Assembly: GCF_026210795.1 (NCBI RefSeq)
Contig: NC_089442.1
Coordinates: 1,612,001 to 1,676,000, forward strand
Length of the DNA stretch: 64,000 bases
Direction: 5' to 3'
Origin: Rhizophagus irregularis
Taxonomy: Eukaryota; Glomeromycota; Glomeromycetes; Glomerales; Glomeraceae
The notes under the pieces are model-generated. The model had not been told where the DNA came from, ran no database searches, and saw only the letters and a list, made by a program, of their open reading frames with translations. Position numbers and translations under genes: made by a program. Shown in pieces: positions 1 to 12,527 of this stretch (its first letter is position 1; each line of letters opens with the position of its first letter).

Positions 1-195
1 AAATCAAAATGAATTTAGTGATGGACCGTTAATTTACTGAGAAATATTACATTTTCAATGGTTAATATGTTATCAATTTATCATTTTTACTATTTTATTA
101 CGTATATATCATTTTTTCAATTTTATTTAATTAACCAATTCTAAATAATCATCTCATCAATCTTCATATAATCCGTATAGCGCTGCATACAGTAC

Positions 196-440
196 CCCTT
201 GTAATAGTACCCCCTTCAAATAGTACCAGGGTATTATTCAAATTCACATTCGGGTATTTTTGAAAAATACCCCGGTACTAATCAAAATTCGATTTTGAAT
301 AGTACCCCGGATACTAATCATATTCCGACTTAAAACTAATCAAAATTTATGTACTAATTTATTTAATTGTAATAAAATCAAATGTACCCCCTTCCAATAT
401 ACCCCTTTTAATGGTACCCCCTCCTCCTATAGTATCCCCT
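196..440. repeat. GTACCCC-rich imperfect repeat cluster
   Basis: About ten copies of GTACCCC, TACCCC or their complements are packed into 245 bases, some in inverted orientation: a GGTATTATTCAAAT-type stretch near 231 faces a TTGAATAGTACCCC stretch near 292. The block is far more C-rich than its surroundings and directly precedes an inverted-repeat element at 447. No open frame runs through it. It is probably the remains of one or more small non-autonomous elements. Confidence 0.5.
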
Positions 441-446
441 TGGGTA

Positions 447-671
447 TAGTGCTTCGATCTGGATGAAAACTTGAATATTTTCATGTGACGATTATGGCCG
501 AGAAAGATTATGAATTTCAGATTTAAACAGACTATAATTTAAACCAACATTAAAGTATTATTATTCCAAAAATTTATACTAATTTTGGCCAAACTCATAG
601 TGCCAGCGAAATTTAATGAAATTCAAATCCGGATGAAAATCCGGATGAAACTGCTACGGATCGAAGCACTA
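447..671. mobile_element. hAT-type MITE, 225 bp
   Basis: The element starts TAGTGCTTCGATC and ends GATCGAAGCACTA, a 13-bp terminal inverted repeat. It is flanked by CTTGGGTA (439-446) and CCTGGGTA (672-679), an 8-bp target duplication with one mismatch. The interior contains GGATGAAA/TCCGGATGAAA subterminal repeats and a TTTTGGCCA motif that recurs in other elements of this window. It has no coding capacity. TIR plus 8-bp duplication is the hAT superfamily signature; assignment to hAT is inference. Confidence 0.65.
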
Positions 672-1125
672 CCTGGGTACTATAACGAGGTGTAAGTTTT
701 TTTGAATTAAAAAATAATTATCTAACTGCTAACAATTAATTTTTCAATATCAAATGTTCTTAAGATTTCGTGATACTTGCATTTTATTATTATTTTTTTA
801 AAAATATTTTAATTTTTTAATAATTAATTTAAGAAATTTTAAAATATTTTTGTTTATTAAAAAAGGATTTCACCGTCTCATATATAAGTTTTGGCAAAAT
901 AAATCCCAAAAATAATAGAAATACAACGTTTTAATACTATATAAATTAAATATTAATCAAATAAATATATATTGGTTGCAAAAATATAATTAGGAGACAT
1001 GAAGTTATTATTTCTTCGAATAAAATTTATTACAATACTTGCGTTATTATTATTTCATAGGATATGTGAATTTACAGTAAAATTACAATAATCGTTATAG
1101 GATAATAAGAGCTCATTTGAATAAT

Positions 1126-2658
1126 TTATTGTTTTACTACTCTAAAAGCTTCAATCTCTTCAATTGTATAAGTACCATAACTATTTAAATTATGTTCATA
1201 ATAACCACCACTATTATCAACACATAAACTTTCTTCTTCCATATATAAATCACCACTTCCAAAACTAAATCCATAACCATCATAATAATTATTATAAATA
1301 GCATAATTATGTGATGTTACACGACTTATTTTCATATTTTGATTATCATCATTATCTTCAAAAGAAAAAATAAAACTATCGGTTGAATAAATATAATAAT
1401 TATTATTCCAACTATTTGATAAATATCTATAAAATCCAACTGGAGTATAACCACCAAATATTTTTTTTAAATTTTGACATTTAACTAAAATTAATATTGG
1501 TTCTTGTGATTTACATCTATTTCTAAATAAATTAGAATCAATTCCATCTATACTACCTCGATAAATAAGATTAAATTTATATGATGAATCATTTTTATTA
1601 AGAAAAGATTTTGCTTCTCTTTTATTAATCCAATTAATAATTGTAGGAATAAGTATTGGTTTAATAATATCTGATTCAATACGAATTTTTCCAACTCTTG
1701 GTGATAAAGTAAAAGTTTTTGGTAAAGTACCTTTAAAATAAAATTCTTCAATTTCTTCATAAATATGATTAGGAATAATAGCTTTATAAGGTCGAACTTT
1801 ATCAAAATATTCAGAAGGTGAAATTTCTACAAACCTAATATGAGGAATAAATTGATTTAAAGTTTTCTTTAATGCTTCATAATTTATATTATTCCATTTG
1901 GTTCTATCATTATTTTTATTACCCAAACCAGGAGTTTGTTCAATACCCCATTTAATTAAACTATCCCAAACACTAACTTCATCAATTTGCATATCATCCC
2001 GTTTAAGTAAACCATAGAGAATGTCTTTATCTAATGAGGGGAAATTTTTTGAAGTAATAAATGGTCGTGGATCTGTACAAATAGATTCAAGGCAATAATC
2101 TTGTAATTTCTTACAGCTCACAAGTTTAAATACAGTATGAAGGACAAGAACAAAATTTTCTTGAATCCAGGATGTTTGATTATTAATTAAATAATCTTGA
2201 ATATGTTCAAATAATTCCTCAAGGATTAATTCATCAGATGCAATTAGAAGCTCAAGAATATTTTCACCTGAATACTTTTTCAAGTTAAGTTCGCCTGTAT
2301 AAATATACCTTAATAATAAAAAAAAAACGGGAACAATTTTGAATTATAATAAAACAAATCAATACAATTTATTTAAGTTAAAATTATATAAATTATTAAC
2401 TTACTTTAAGACCATATCAAAAATTAATGGAGTAATATTTGGTTTATTAAACACAATCATATCATTCCTTTTTGTAATCCATTCGTTTGAAAGTGCACTT
2501 TTAAAATATGGAGAACGAGCACGTAAAATAACTGAATGTGCTCTAAATTCTTTTGTATTGTTAACTTCTCCTACTTGAATAATAACGTTAAAATCATCCG
2601 CATTATTTAATAATAAAGAAAAATCTTTTGAAAGTCCAGAATAAAATATCGAAGTCAT
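1126..2658 (-). CDS. BTB-BACK-TLDc domain protein (copy A)
   Basis: Two exons, 2405-2658 and 1126-2308, with a 96-bp GT-AG intron, encode about 478 aa. Exon 1 (residues 1-85) is the core of a BTB/POZ fold, with the DDFNVIIQVGE strand and the EFRAHSVILRARSPYF helix. Exon 2 resumes at KYIYTGELNL, which closes the BTB domain. A BACK-like helical region follows (about 118-225, including WDSLIKWGIEQTPGL), then a C-terminal TLDc domain (about 299-478, with FGGYTPVGFY, SFIFSFEDN and IEEIEAFRVV). BTB-BACK proteins typically dimerise and bring substrates to cullin-3 ligases, and TLDc domains are tied to V-ATPase regulation and oxidative-stress defence; the actual function here is unknown. The start at 2658 (MTSIF) matches all paralogues, although the frame is open upstream to 2739. 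The intron splits one Lys codon AA|G, as in every copy in this window. Confidence 0.9.
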
Positions 2659-4917
2659 TTTTTTAAAATTTTTTAAAAAAATAAAGGGTTTTGAACAAAA
2701 AAGGGGCAATATTTTAATATCGACCCATTTTTGTGTCATTCATGCAAAAAATAGTAGTACAAGCCCCTGCGACCATCACGCTTAATTTTAATCGGCAAAA
2801 TTTATAGTTATACAACATCGTAACTCATCACATGATTACAACGATCGCGACAGAAATCACGTGATGAATTTTCACTTATACAGCAAATCATATTCTTGCC
2901 ATTCTACATCCATAATTTTTAAGTGCGAACAATAGTAAGTTATATCAACTAATTAAATGAAGAAATTGCCCGCCTCCACTCATTGAATTTAATAACAACT
3001 AATGAATATTGTAGATTAACGGCTTATTCTATCCATTTCTCCGACCAGATACCGGATTCATACTGTTCTAAATCTTTTCTTTTTAGTTATAGATGCATAT
3101 ACGGTATTAATTTAAGCTGACTCTACATCACCTCCGTCATTTGCGTCATTAAATAATATCACGCGAAAGTTTGCACACAACCCGGAAACTTAGCTATAAA
3201 AAGTCCTTTGCATCACATGTTTGACTTCTTAAGAGTATGATCATGGTACTTTTTAACTTACAACACTTTTACTAACTTCAAAATTTACTAATTAATAAGA
3301 TATATATCGAATTAGAAAGGTTTAACTTTGTTATTGGTCGACCAAGAAATTTGATAATTACAAAAAAAAAAGGAAATAAAGATAAAAGTAAAGTAAAAAA
3401 TACGTCTCTATAATATATTTAATAAGAGTATTGATTGAATCCCAAATAATGGTTTTGGATTGACATTAGTTGTAATTCATATTTTCGATAGATCTATTTT
3501 CCATCATATTACCTATCATAGCGTCACTGATTTTTCTAATTTTTACTAAAAATTCCTTTTTTATAAATTATATTATTATTTTATTTTTTGTATTTTTATT
3601 CTTTTATAATCCTCTAAATCTTCTTGTTTCTCCAAAGCACGCTCCTTATTTATGGTTTCTTTTGTCCCTATATCTTATTTTATTATTCTTTTCTTCTTCA
3701 CCAAATTCTTTTTTAACATTATTGTAATATTTTTCCCAAATTTCATAGATCATTTATTTTACCGCTTTATCCTGTGAAATCCTATTCAATTTCGAATTAA
3801 ATAAGCCTCTTAACCTTTCGTTTAATTAGGAAAATATTATGCTTAAATAAATAATAAACTCATACTTGAAGTTTTAACAATAATCTTATCGTTATATTTT
3901 GATTTAAACTAATATAAATGCATGGTATTCATTTGAAAAAGATGATCATTATTTTGATGATATTTCAAGTTTCAATACGAAACATTTTACGAGACGATGA
4001 GAAAATTTTCGAGATTATTCTGCAAATAAAGTTTCTCTCAAATATTTTAGTAATTTTTTTTTACAATGAAAAAATTGACATCCTTTGTTGGGAATGAGTC
4101 TTCTTTAGTTACTACCGCAAAACACCAAACAACTCACTACAGTAATTTATAATTGACTAAAGCTGATAAAATATTAATTTTAATTTTATCAAATGTTGTT
4201 ATTACATATTTATTTAAAACCCAATTTATTCGGTAATACCATGTTGTGCAGTCAGGTCGCATATCTAAGTACAGTCATGATAGACAGTCATCGGACTCAG
4301 ATCTCACCTGCTTATTGAGTCTCGAACGTCCAGTAATGAACTAATCGGACTTTCAGACTGAATTTTTTAAAAATTTTTTAAATTTTGTGACCAAATATTA
4401 CAATAATTTTAAAAATTTATAACTTTTACAATAAAAAGTTATTTTGCCGAATTAAAATAAGAAAATATGTAATCATTTTATGTTGATGTTTTTTCAAAGA
4501 TAATAATAAGAATCCAAAAAAAAAAACAAATTTATTATTAATAAGTATTTCATGGCGCTTTTAATTAGGTAAAGGAATATATCCAATATTTCAGGTGTAG
4601 AGCGTCATATTTATAAAGAAAAAGGTAGAAATGTAGTGTAAAAAGTCAAAAAAATGGCGTGAAAAGAAAGAAAATAACGCGAATAAAAAAAAATGTAAAA
4701 GGGATGGCTATGTTATTAAATCTAATCTACAATTTTGCTGATATCTGCAAAATCCGCAGATTCCGCAGTAAAATGCACATGACTGTACCACGAGTAAGGA
4801 TATACTAATTTACAAATACAAAGAATTGTTTTCTACGACGAATATTCGGCTACCGAAATTCAATAATTAATTTAACTAGTTTTATTACGTTTTCCTACTT
4901 TAAAATTTTAGATTTGG
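2659..4917. other. Gene-free interval between copy A and kinase 1
   Basis: I see no supportable gene. The stretch is A/T-rich with stops in all frames. The first 200 bases, upstream of copy A, contain CACGTG-bearing sequence near 2859 that could belong to a promoter. Around 4225-4350 there is a more GC-balanced patch with several GTCAG/CAGTC motifs that I cannot assign. Confidence 0.4.
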
Positions 4918-7325
4918 TTAAAATAAAATATATATACAAAAAATCAAAATATACACCGACAAAGATTGATATTTACCACTCTTGTCATCGGTTTCAAGAT
5001 TTAATTCTTCAATGTTTCGCTTTTTAAAAAAGGTTGAAGTATTTGGAATTTTTAAACTTAAATTTTGTGATGATGAACTAAATAATAAATTGGTGTCAAT
5101 TAATTAATTAGGTAGTAAACATTGTACTACCATTTAAAAAAATAATGAAAATACCTTTCAATGTCTATATCAAGATCTTGTTCTTCCGAAATATAAATAT
5201 AATTAGAATCTAAAGAAGATAATGTGTGTTTTAATATTAAGTAGTATTTTTATTTACAATAAATTTTTTTTTTATTAATACCTTTTTTATTACCAAATGA
5301 AATTGATGATGAATTTGTGGATGAACAGTTAGAAATTAAAGCACTTAATGGCCTACTTATATAAATGGCTTCTGAATGTCGTTTTTCAGCAAATTCTGGT
5401 CCAAGCTTCTTTGATTGTATAAGTTCTATTCTTTTTGTTTCAGCTTGAATAAATTCTGCTTTATTTTTACCTTTAAAAGCCCATCTACCAAAAGTTAAAC
5501 GAATATCTTTTATAGAAGGTCTTTTTGTTGGATCAGGATCCCAACAACTTTTCATTAAATTAGCATAACATTCTGGCGTATCTTCTGTAATTTTGGGTCG
5601 TTCACCATCAAGAATGTTATAAATAAGATTATGATCATGTTTAACATTATCAAAAGGTTTACAACCTGTTGTAAGTTCCCACATAACCATACCAAACTAT
5701 AGACATCAGCTTTTTTAGAAAATGAAGACCCCTTAAATATTTCCGGTGCAATATAAGGTATAATTCCATATATCTCATCATTTGATGATTCATTATTTAT
5801 TTCTTGTGATAATCCTAGATCCCCAATTTTCCATTGATAATTTTTACCTGCACTAGTATTTAAATCAAATAACATATTTCCGCTATGAAAATCTCGATGT
5901 ATGAATTTATTTTTATGAATATGTTCAAGTCTAATAAAAAAAGTTAATACAGTAACTTAAATTAAGAATATAATGAATACATTTTAAAATATACATACCC
6001 CTCTGAAATTTGCCATAATATACGTAGTTTTTGATAATTCCATGTAATATTTGTAAATTCCTTTTGTAAATATTTATGTAAATCTCCTTCTGTTGCATAT
6101 TTCATAACTAATACATAATCCCCTAATTCAGGATCTTTTGTAAAGCCATAAATTTTAATTATATGATTATGAAAATTTCTATTATAACAATGCTGACTTG
6201 ATTTTAACTATTAAATTTAAAAAGTTTAATTAAAAGATCAAATATTAAATTAAGTTAATAAAAATTATTCAAGAAAAATATATAAAAGTAGTAATTCACC
6301 TCATTTAAGAAACATTTAATATTATTTTTAGAATTTTCAAATCTTTTTAAAATGACTGTTTCATTATTACTTAACCAAGTTGCTTTATATATAATACCAT
6401 ATCCTCCTTTTGTCATTTCTTTTACATCTTTAAATTGAGAATATGGTATCCACTTAATTGGTATTGTAATATTTTTTCTACACAAAGCATCTAATATGTC
6501 CATATGCATAAAATATTTATCAATGTTTTTTACAATATTTTCAAACTTACTTAAGTTATCATATAAGATAATATTATTTAAAAGAGGATCATCATGACAA
6601 CTGATAAATGATATTCTTTTACATTTTTTACATTGAGTTTGACCTGTAGGACCAAAAATAATATTTGTTGTTAAACAATATCTGCATCCAACATAAAATA
6701 TATAACAATTTGAACAATACTTTTGACAGTCTGATGTAAATATTAATGTTGAATAACAGGCATCACATTTATAAACAGTATACCACCATGGCACGTAACA
6801 AATTGAAATTTGTTTTTTAACCAAAGATGATTCCACCCGTTCAGTAGACGTTAAATAACAATCTGAACAAAATATAAATTCTTTTGTAATATATTTTTCT
6901 CGATGTAATAATGATTTCCCACATAATTTACAATATTTTTCACTTTTATACACTTTATCATATTTACTATCAGGAGTTAAATAATCGTCTAATATTTGTT
7001 TAAATAATAAAATTTTCAAGTCTCCACAGCATTCTTGAATACTTTGTGGTACTTTTGTCTTATTTATTTCATGATCACTACATTCTAAGTCCACTAATAC
7101 GTCCAAATACAAATTATAATCAGTTGTATCGTTAATATAACTTGATAAACATTTTTTACAATATTTTTGTTTATAACTTAGAAGTGATTGAATATATTTT
7201 TCTCCACAACAGATACAATTTTCATCACCGTTATTAAAAGAAATAAATTTAATCGGTATAGGACTAGATTTTAGTCTTGGTGTTGGGTCAAAAGAATTTT
7301 CTTCAATTGTACTTACAGGCTCCAT
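4918..7325 (-). CDS. Cys-rich TKL-like protein kinase (kinase 1), apparent 1-nt frameshift
   Basis: Five exons are inferred: 6300-7325, 5999-6207, 5282-5930, 5155-5209 and 4918-5077, all with GT-AG borders. The first about 270 residues hold repeated Cys pairs (CICCGEKY, YCKKC, YCKLCGKS, CDAC, YCSNC, GCRYC, QCKKCK), resembling zinc ribbons. The kinase domain follows: glycine loop KGGYGIIY, Lys in VILKRF, catalytic loop FIHRDFHSGN, a DLG instead of DFG, YIAPEIF, then DVYS. At about 5692-5696 one T is missing relative to the paralogue at 42713-45129: SFGMVMWELTTG continues only in another frame and the un-shifted frame stops at 5555. The exon sum (2099 nt) is one base short of a multiple of three. 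Either this is a recent pseudogene lacking most of its C-lobe, or a homopolymer sequencing error in an intact gene of about 699 aa. Confidence 0.8.
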
Positions 7326-7375
7326 TTTGTTATATTAATTAATAAATGTAACAATATTGATAATGAATTTGGAAG

Positions 7376-7385
7376 TTTTTATATA
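7376..7385 (-). promoter_or_regulatory. TATA-like box upstream of kinase 1
   Basis: On the minus strand this reads TATATAAAAA, 50-60 bases upstream of the kinase 1 start codon at 7325. That is a plausible TATA position if the 5' leader is short. The A/T-rich background makes chance matches common. Confidence 0.35.
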
Positions 7386-7424
7386 CATATCAGAATGATA
7401 CATTACTAAAGAACTTTCCATTAG

Positions 7425-7988
7425 TTGATTTCTTGATTTCTCATGGAAATTTAAAAAGTCCGTTTTAAATTTAGAAGTTACTCTATCGAAGAGCAAATAT
7501 GCATAATGATATGTAATTGATGGATCGGCTTTATTATTTTACTTGTTTAGTTGAGAAGCATATGATCAACTAGCAGAAGTATCTTTTAATTATTGGTGTA
7601 ATTTTTAAGTATTTTATTATAGAAAATAATGATGAAACAAATGTGAGACACAAATTAAGTAAGGAATAATAATAGATCAAAAAAATAAATTTTTTTTTTG
7701 TCTAAATGTAAAATAAAATCGAAAAATAATTTTGTACGACCAACCTTCTGTTAGTGATACGGAAGTATTTCTTGATCGTTTCATGGGATTTTAGAATTAT
7801 TACGGAAAAGTCCATTTTGAATTTAGAAGTATGTAATAATGTAATCGATGCATCGGCTTTATTATTTTAGTTGAGACGCATGTGATCAGCTAGCGGAAAC
7901 ATTTTTTTATTATTGGAGTAATTATTAAACGTTTCATCATAAAAGATAATGATGAAACGAAAATGAACACCAAATTAAGAAAGGGAAC
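7425..7988. repeat. Tandem duplication in the kinase 1 upstream region
   Basis: Positions 7425-7668 and 7768-7988 are diverged direct copies about 340 bases apart. Shared anchors in the same order are TTTCTTGAT, AATTTAGAAGT, ATCGGCTTTATTATTTTA, GTTGAGA.GCAT, TGATCA(A/G)CTAG, AATAATGATGAAAC and ACACAAATTAAG. The copies lie 100-660 bases upstream of the kinase start and so probably include its promoter. A similar arrangement exists upstream of kinase 2. Confidence 0.7.
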
Positions 7989-8641
7989 AAATAAAAAGTG
8001 AAGAAATTAATATTTGAAAAATGATGATTTTGAATAATAATGAATAAAGAAAAAATATCTGTCTAAATATAAACAAGTAAACATTTAAAACAAGTAAAAC
8101 AGTTAAAAAAAGGGAAATTTCTGACTAATAATTAATAATATACTTATATAATCGCAAATCAAAGCACATTATTTTTGTGGTTATCAATTTTATTAATTAA
8201 ATTTCCAGTTGTTAATCAGATAATACCTTATTTGGTTAATTACCATTAAGGCAAGCAGTAATATTCATGTGTAATAAATGTCTAAAAAAGCTTAATTTTG
8301 TTTTTTTTTGTAATAAGACATAAATGTGCTTTTTTAGACGCTTCTTACACGAACACAAATATAAAACACATTTCATTTTTATAGGAACGGTTCAATGTAT
8401 TGAAAAGGAAAGGTGAATTTTGAAAAATGTATTAAGTAAGCATGACTAAATGATGATCAACATCCAAAAAAGGAATCCCGACGAGAACAAATTTTGTTGT
8501 TAACGTTAGTCTACTTAAGAATTGATTAGCCCGATCAATCAATGGACCAACAGTTTTGTTGGTACACGTTACACCAACTATCATAAAACATAAAACAAAT
8601 TTGATCGTTAAATTTATATCGTATCATTTTTTATGACAAGA
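7989..8641. other. Gene-free interval
   Basis: A/T-rich with no open frame of note. Only scattered short repeats such as AAGCACATT/AATGTGCTTT near 8160-8340 are visible. Confidence 0.4.
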
Positions 8642-8915
8642 TAGAGGTCTGCATTGACCACTATTCTACAACCCGGTCCGGCCCGGGCTTAATATATTAA
8701 AAACCTGACCCAGACCAGACCCGGACTATTATTATATCATTTTGTTGTAAAAACAAAAAAAATCGGCCAACTTAATTTTGGCCAGTTAATTTCAGCCAGA
8801 ATTATGACGATTTTGGCCAGAATTACGAAAATCCGGGTTTAACGAAAATCATGTGCCGGCCCGGCCGGCCCGGGTGAAGAAATTTTGCCGTTCCGGTCCC
8901 GTTTGCAGACCTCTA
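8642..8915. mobile_element. hAT-type MITE, 274 bp
   Basis: The element starts TAGAGGTCTGCA and ends TGCAGACCTCTA, a perfect 12-bp inverted repeat. Perfect 8-bp duplications TGACAAGA flank it (8634-8641 and 8916-8923). The interior is unusually GC-rich at its ends (GGTCCGGCCCGGG near 8676, CCGGCCCGGCCGG near 8855) and carries TTTTGGCCAG motifs. It has no coding capacity. Confidence 0.8.
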
Positions 8916-11900
8916 TGACAAGATAATCATAAAAGCTAGATAATATAAATAAAATATTAAATATTGATAGATAATTTAACTAATTTTAAAATTATTGATA
9001 ATTTATTAATTTTTAAAATTATTATTTTTTTTTTTTACGTAATCATATAGTTGAACAAAAATTTTAATTGTTTTATCATGATTAGCATAACGAAAATTTA
9101 GTAATGATCATAATAAAAATTAATTTGTTTAAAGTCATTAAAATATTCTTAATTATCATAATAAAAATAGATCTAGATAAATATTTAATTATTATATTGT
9201 AATAAAAGAATAATTGAACAAAAATTTGATTGTTTTATTATGATTTAATTACCATAATAAAGATTGATATTTCTATCATAATTATCATAATAAAAAATGG
9301 ATTTAGATAATTATTTATTACTACATAATAATTAATAATAAAAAAATAATAATAATAAAAATACCTTCTACAATATCATATTGTTGTGTCAACTGTCAAA
9401 TAAAGTCAAATGAGCTACTAGTCGAAGAATTTGTCAATGGATTAACAAAATATATAGTTTAAGAAAATAAATTTAAAACATTATTTCCTTTTAACTGTTG
9501 ATATCACTACTTTTTTTAAATTACAAAAAGTTACAAAAAAAACACACTGAAGGAAAATGGGAAACTTGCGCAATATCTCTGTATTAATGATTATGTCACT
9601 GGTATAAAATCCTCTATGAAAATTTCAAGAATTATATTTCTAACCAAAAAGTTGTTTTATAATTCCTTTCACTTTATTTAAAAGGTACTACTTATTTATG
9701 TTTTTTTGCTTCTAAATGTAAATTTCTAATAATACAAAACTGCTTGTATTATGTATGCTCATTTGTCAAACTTTCATTAAATAAAAAATGCCTTTGCCAC
9801 TGCGTACAATACTTTCAAGAATAATACCCACCATTTATACATGGCATTAAAATTCATAATTCTAATAGAAAAAGACTAATTTTGGTCATATATATCACAA
9901 AGTACTCCTAGTTATTCAATTTAAAAAAAAATTGTATTTTTTGGATACTGTATGGCCAGTGGCAAATGGAAATAGGAATTCTTTATTAAAAAAGAAAAAG
10001 TTCAGTGGGCAATTACATTTTAAAGTTACCAAAAGAAAGCATCATTATTATGGCTTTTTAATGTATAACAACTGCAAAACATTTATATATTTCTCTAAAA
10101 AAAATAGAATTACCTACTTAAATATTTTAAAAATGCATAGTATATATATCATAATCATTTTTAATCTACTACTCTTCATAAAAAATAAATATCTTTTTAT
10201 TAATAATAGTAATACCACAGTATAATACATACAGTATAATTAAATATAGGTAACCAACATGGATAGCTCCTCATGGAAAATTGCCTCTTGTTTTACACCA
10301 ATCATTTTATGTCACTGATTGGTGAGGTTTTCAATTTTCTTAATGAAAATGATTGATTTTTTATAATTTAATAAAAAATCAGTTTTTTTAAAAAAACATT
10401 GATTGACATCAGTTGAGCCTTATTAAAAACGCTTTGGCATTTTTATTTTTGGGTCAATAGGTTAATCAAGTCAGGCAAAAACTTTGACCTGACCTAATAC
10501 TGAATCAAAAATTTGATGACCTGACCAGATATTTTAGGATAGGTTATTGGGCCTGAATTAACTTTGACCTGTTCAGAACTCTATGAATAATATAAGTCAA
10601 CATATCTTCTTACACTTTTGAATAATACTACACCAGTAGTTTTCCAAATAGTCTGCATATTGCAACCATCCTTTCTTAGCCTTTTATAAGAAAGGTATTG
10701 TTGATTTTTTTCATTTAGTAATAAAGGCAAGCTGTTCTTCTTTCAGAATAGATAGACCTTTACTAACAACAAAGATAGGATGCTGAATAATGGTCCTGGA
10801 GTGGATATCAAGTAATCAAATTTGGTAATTTTCCAAGATAACCCTGGGGAGAAACTGAAGTTCTCTTTTCTTTGCAAAATAAAAAAACTATGCCTTTTCA
10901 TTCAAAGCAGTGAAAATGCTTTGATTTAGTCTTTTCACTTCATCCAAAAAATGACTTAACCAAGAACTGTCAAGGTTTATCCAGCTTGTCAAGAATAACA
11001 TTGACAAAGTAATAATAGTGTCTCAACTGCAAAATAAAATATCAAGATATGATTTATCTTAATGCTGCTGTAAGTATGAAACAACTGAAGGATATAATGC
11101 CCAATATATGTTTTAATAAAATTGGAAGTAGAAGCAGTGACTATAGTGAAAATATATATTATAAATTTTTCATAAATTACACTATAAAACTTTCCAACTT
11201 GAACTTATATTAGTTGCACCTTTTTATAAAAATTAAAAAAGTTGCATTAACTAAATAAAGCTATTTATATATTATATTGAGTGAGATAATACTTACATCA
11301 TTGTATTACTTCTGAAACAATAAATTGATTTCCAAAGTCTGAAAAAAAATCACATGATTGTTTTTGTAATTTTAATTTTAACTTTTCTCCCAAAATCTCT
11401 GATTGAGAGAATGTTATTTTAATTTTTATTATAAAATAACAAAATTTTCTAATAAAATTCTCTTATTATTTAGAAAATATATACATTATTTTATGTGGAC
11501 TGTCCTGTTATGTTAAAGTTATCTTGTATCTGTACAAGTATGATTATAAGAAGTTAAAAGTCCTATACTGATTATCAATAAATTAATGTCACAATAGAAT
11601 CACACCATTTTATTAATAACAGTACAATCAGGTGATCTAGCTATTTTATGTAACCTATAAACTAGAATGGTAATTTAAATTTGTGTAAATAAAGTTATGT
11701 GATGATGATGTCATGATGATGATTACTATGATGATGATGATAAATTATATGAAGAAAAGTTTACTTTAAATGATTTTTCAGTAATAGAGGATGCACTCAT
11801 AAAGAATGCACTAAGGATTACCATTCCTTAGTGGTCATTAATAATGAAATAGCCATCTTGATAAGTATGTATATTTTTAAGTTTTTATGTATATCAGAAT

Positions 11901-12519
11901 CAAAAAAATATAATGAAAATCTAAATCTATTAGTCATATAAGTTATTAAATTGGTATTGTTAATGTTACTTTTATTGTCAATGTCAAAATCAATTTTTAC
12001 ATTTGTATAAATGTTTTTTGTAAAGTAAAAGAAAATTATAAAAATGAAAAATACAAATTCTCAAATTTAAATTTTTTCAAAAAAAATTCATGTTTACTAT
12101 TTTTTCTTGGTTTCTTTTAATTTAATCCTATTTAGAATTATTGTCATTTCAGTTTATTGTTTTCAGTTAAATCTTTCATATATTTTTGATAATTAATAAA
12201 ATTGGTCAATACAAATAAGAATTCAATAAATCCTATGTGAAAAAAATTAAAATTAAATGAGTATAATTTTTGGAACCTTGGAACTAGCATTGCAAAAAAA
12301 AAGCCAATCTTTTACAATTAAATTGTTCCAATCAAATATAATCACCACACATGTGTAATTACTTGAAAATTTTCTGATAATTTAACGTGCGCTAAATATT
12401 TTTATATATAGGGATTATTATCAACTTCAATAGTAATATCACAATGTTCTTTATTGTTTAGAATAGCCATTATAATTGGATTTTAAATTTTAAATTGAAA
12501 GAGTTGAAAAGGAATTACC
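8916..12519. other. Gene-free interval with diverged, unassignable sequence
   Basis: I found no supportable gene. Positions 8930-9360 are a diverged TTTTATTATGATT/AATTATCATAATAAA repeat field. From about 10600 to 11050 base composition becomes more balanced, and the minus strand has short protein-like stretches interrupted by stops and shifts, which could be an old coding relic I cannot name. A (GATGAT)n-like microsatellite lies at 11700-11745. An open frame at 9932-10225 on the plus strand looks like chance. Confidence 0.4.
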
Positions 12520-12527
12520 AAATAAAC

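Noticed and set aside
9932-10225. 97-codon plus-strand open frame
   Set aside because: Starts at a non-ATG codon, is Lys/Tyr/Asn-biased as expected from A/T-rich DNA, and has no recognisable domain or splice context.
10600-11050. Possible reverse transcriptase or transposase relic
   Set aside because: Minus-strand fragments look protein-like, but no catalytic motif (such as YxDD or a DDE spacing) could be recognised, so no class is assigned.
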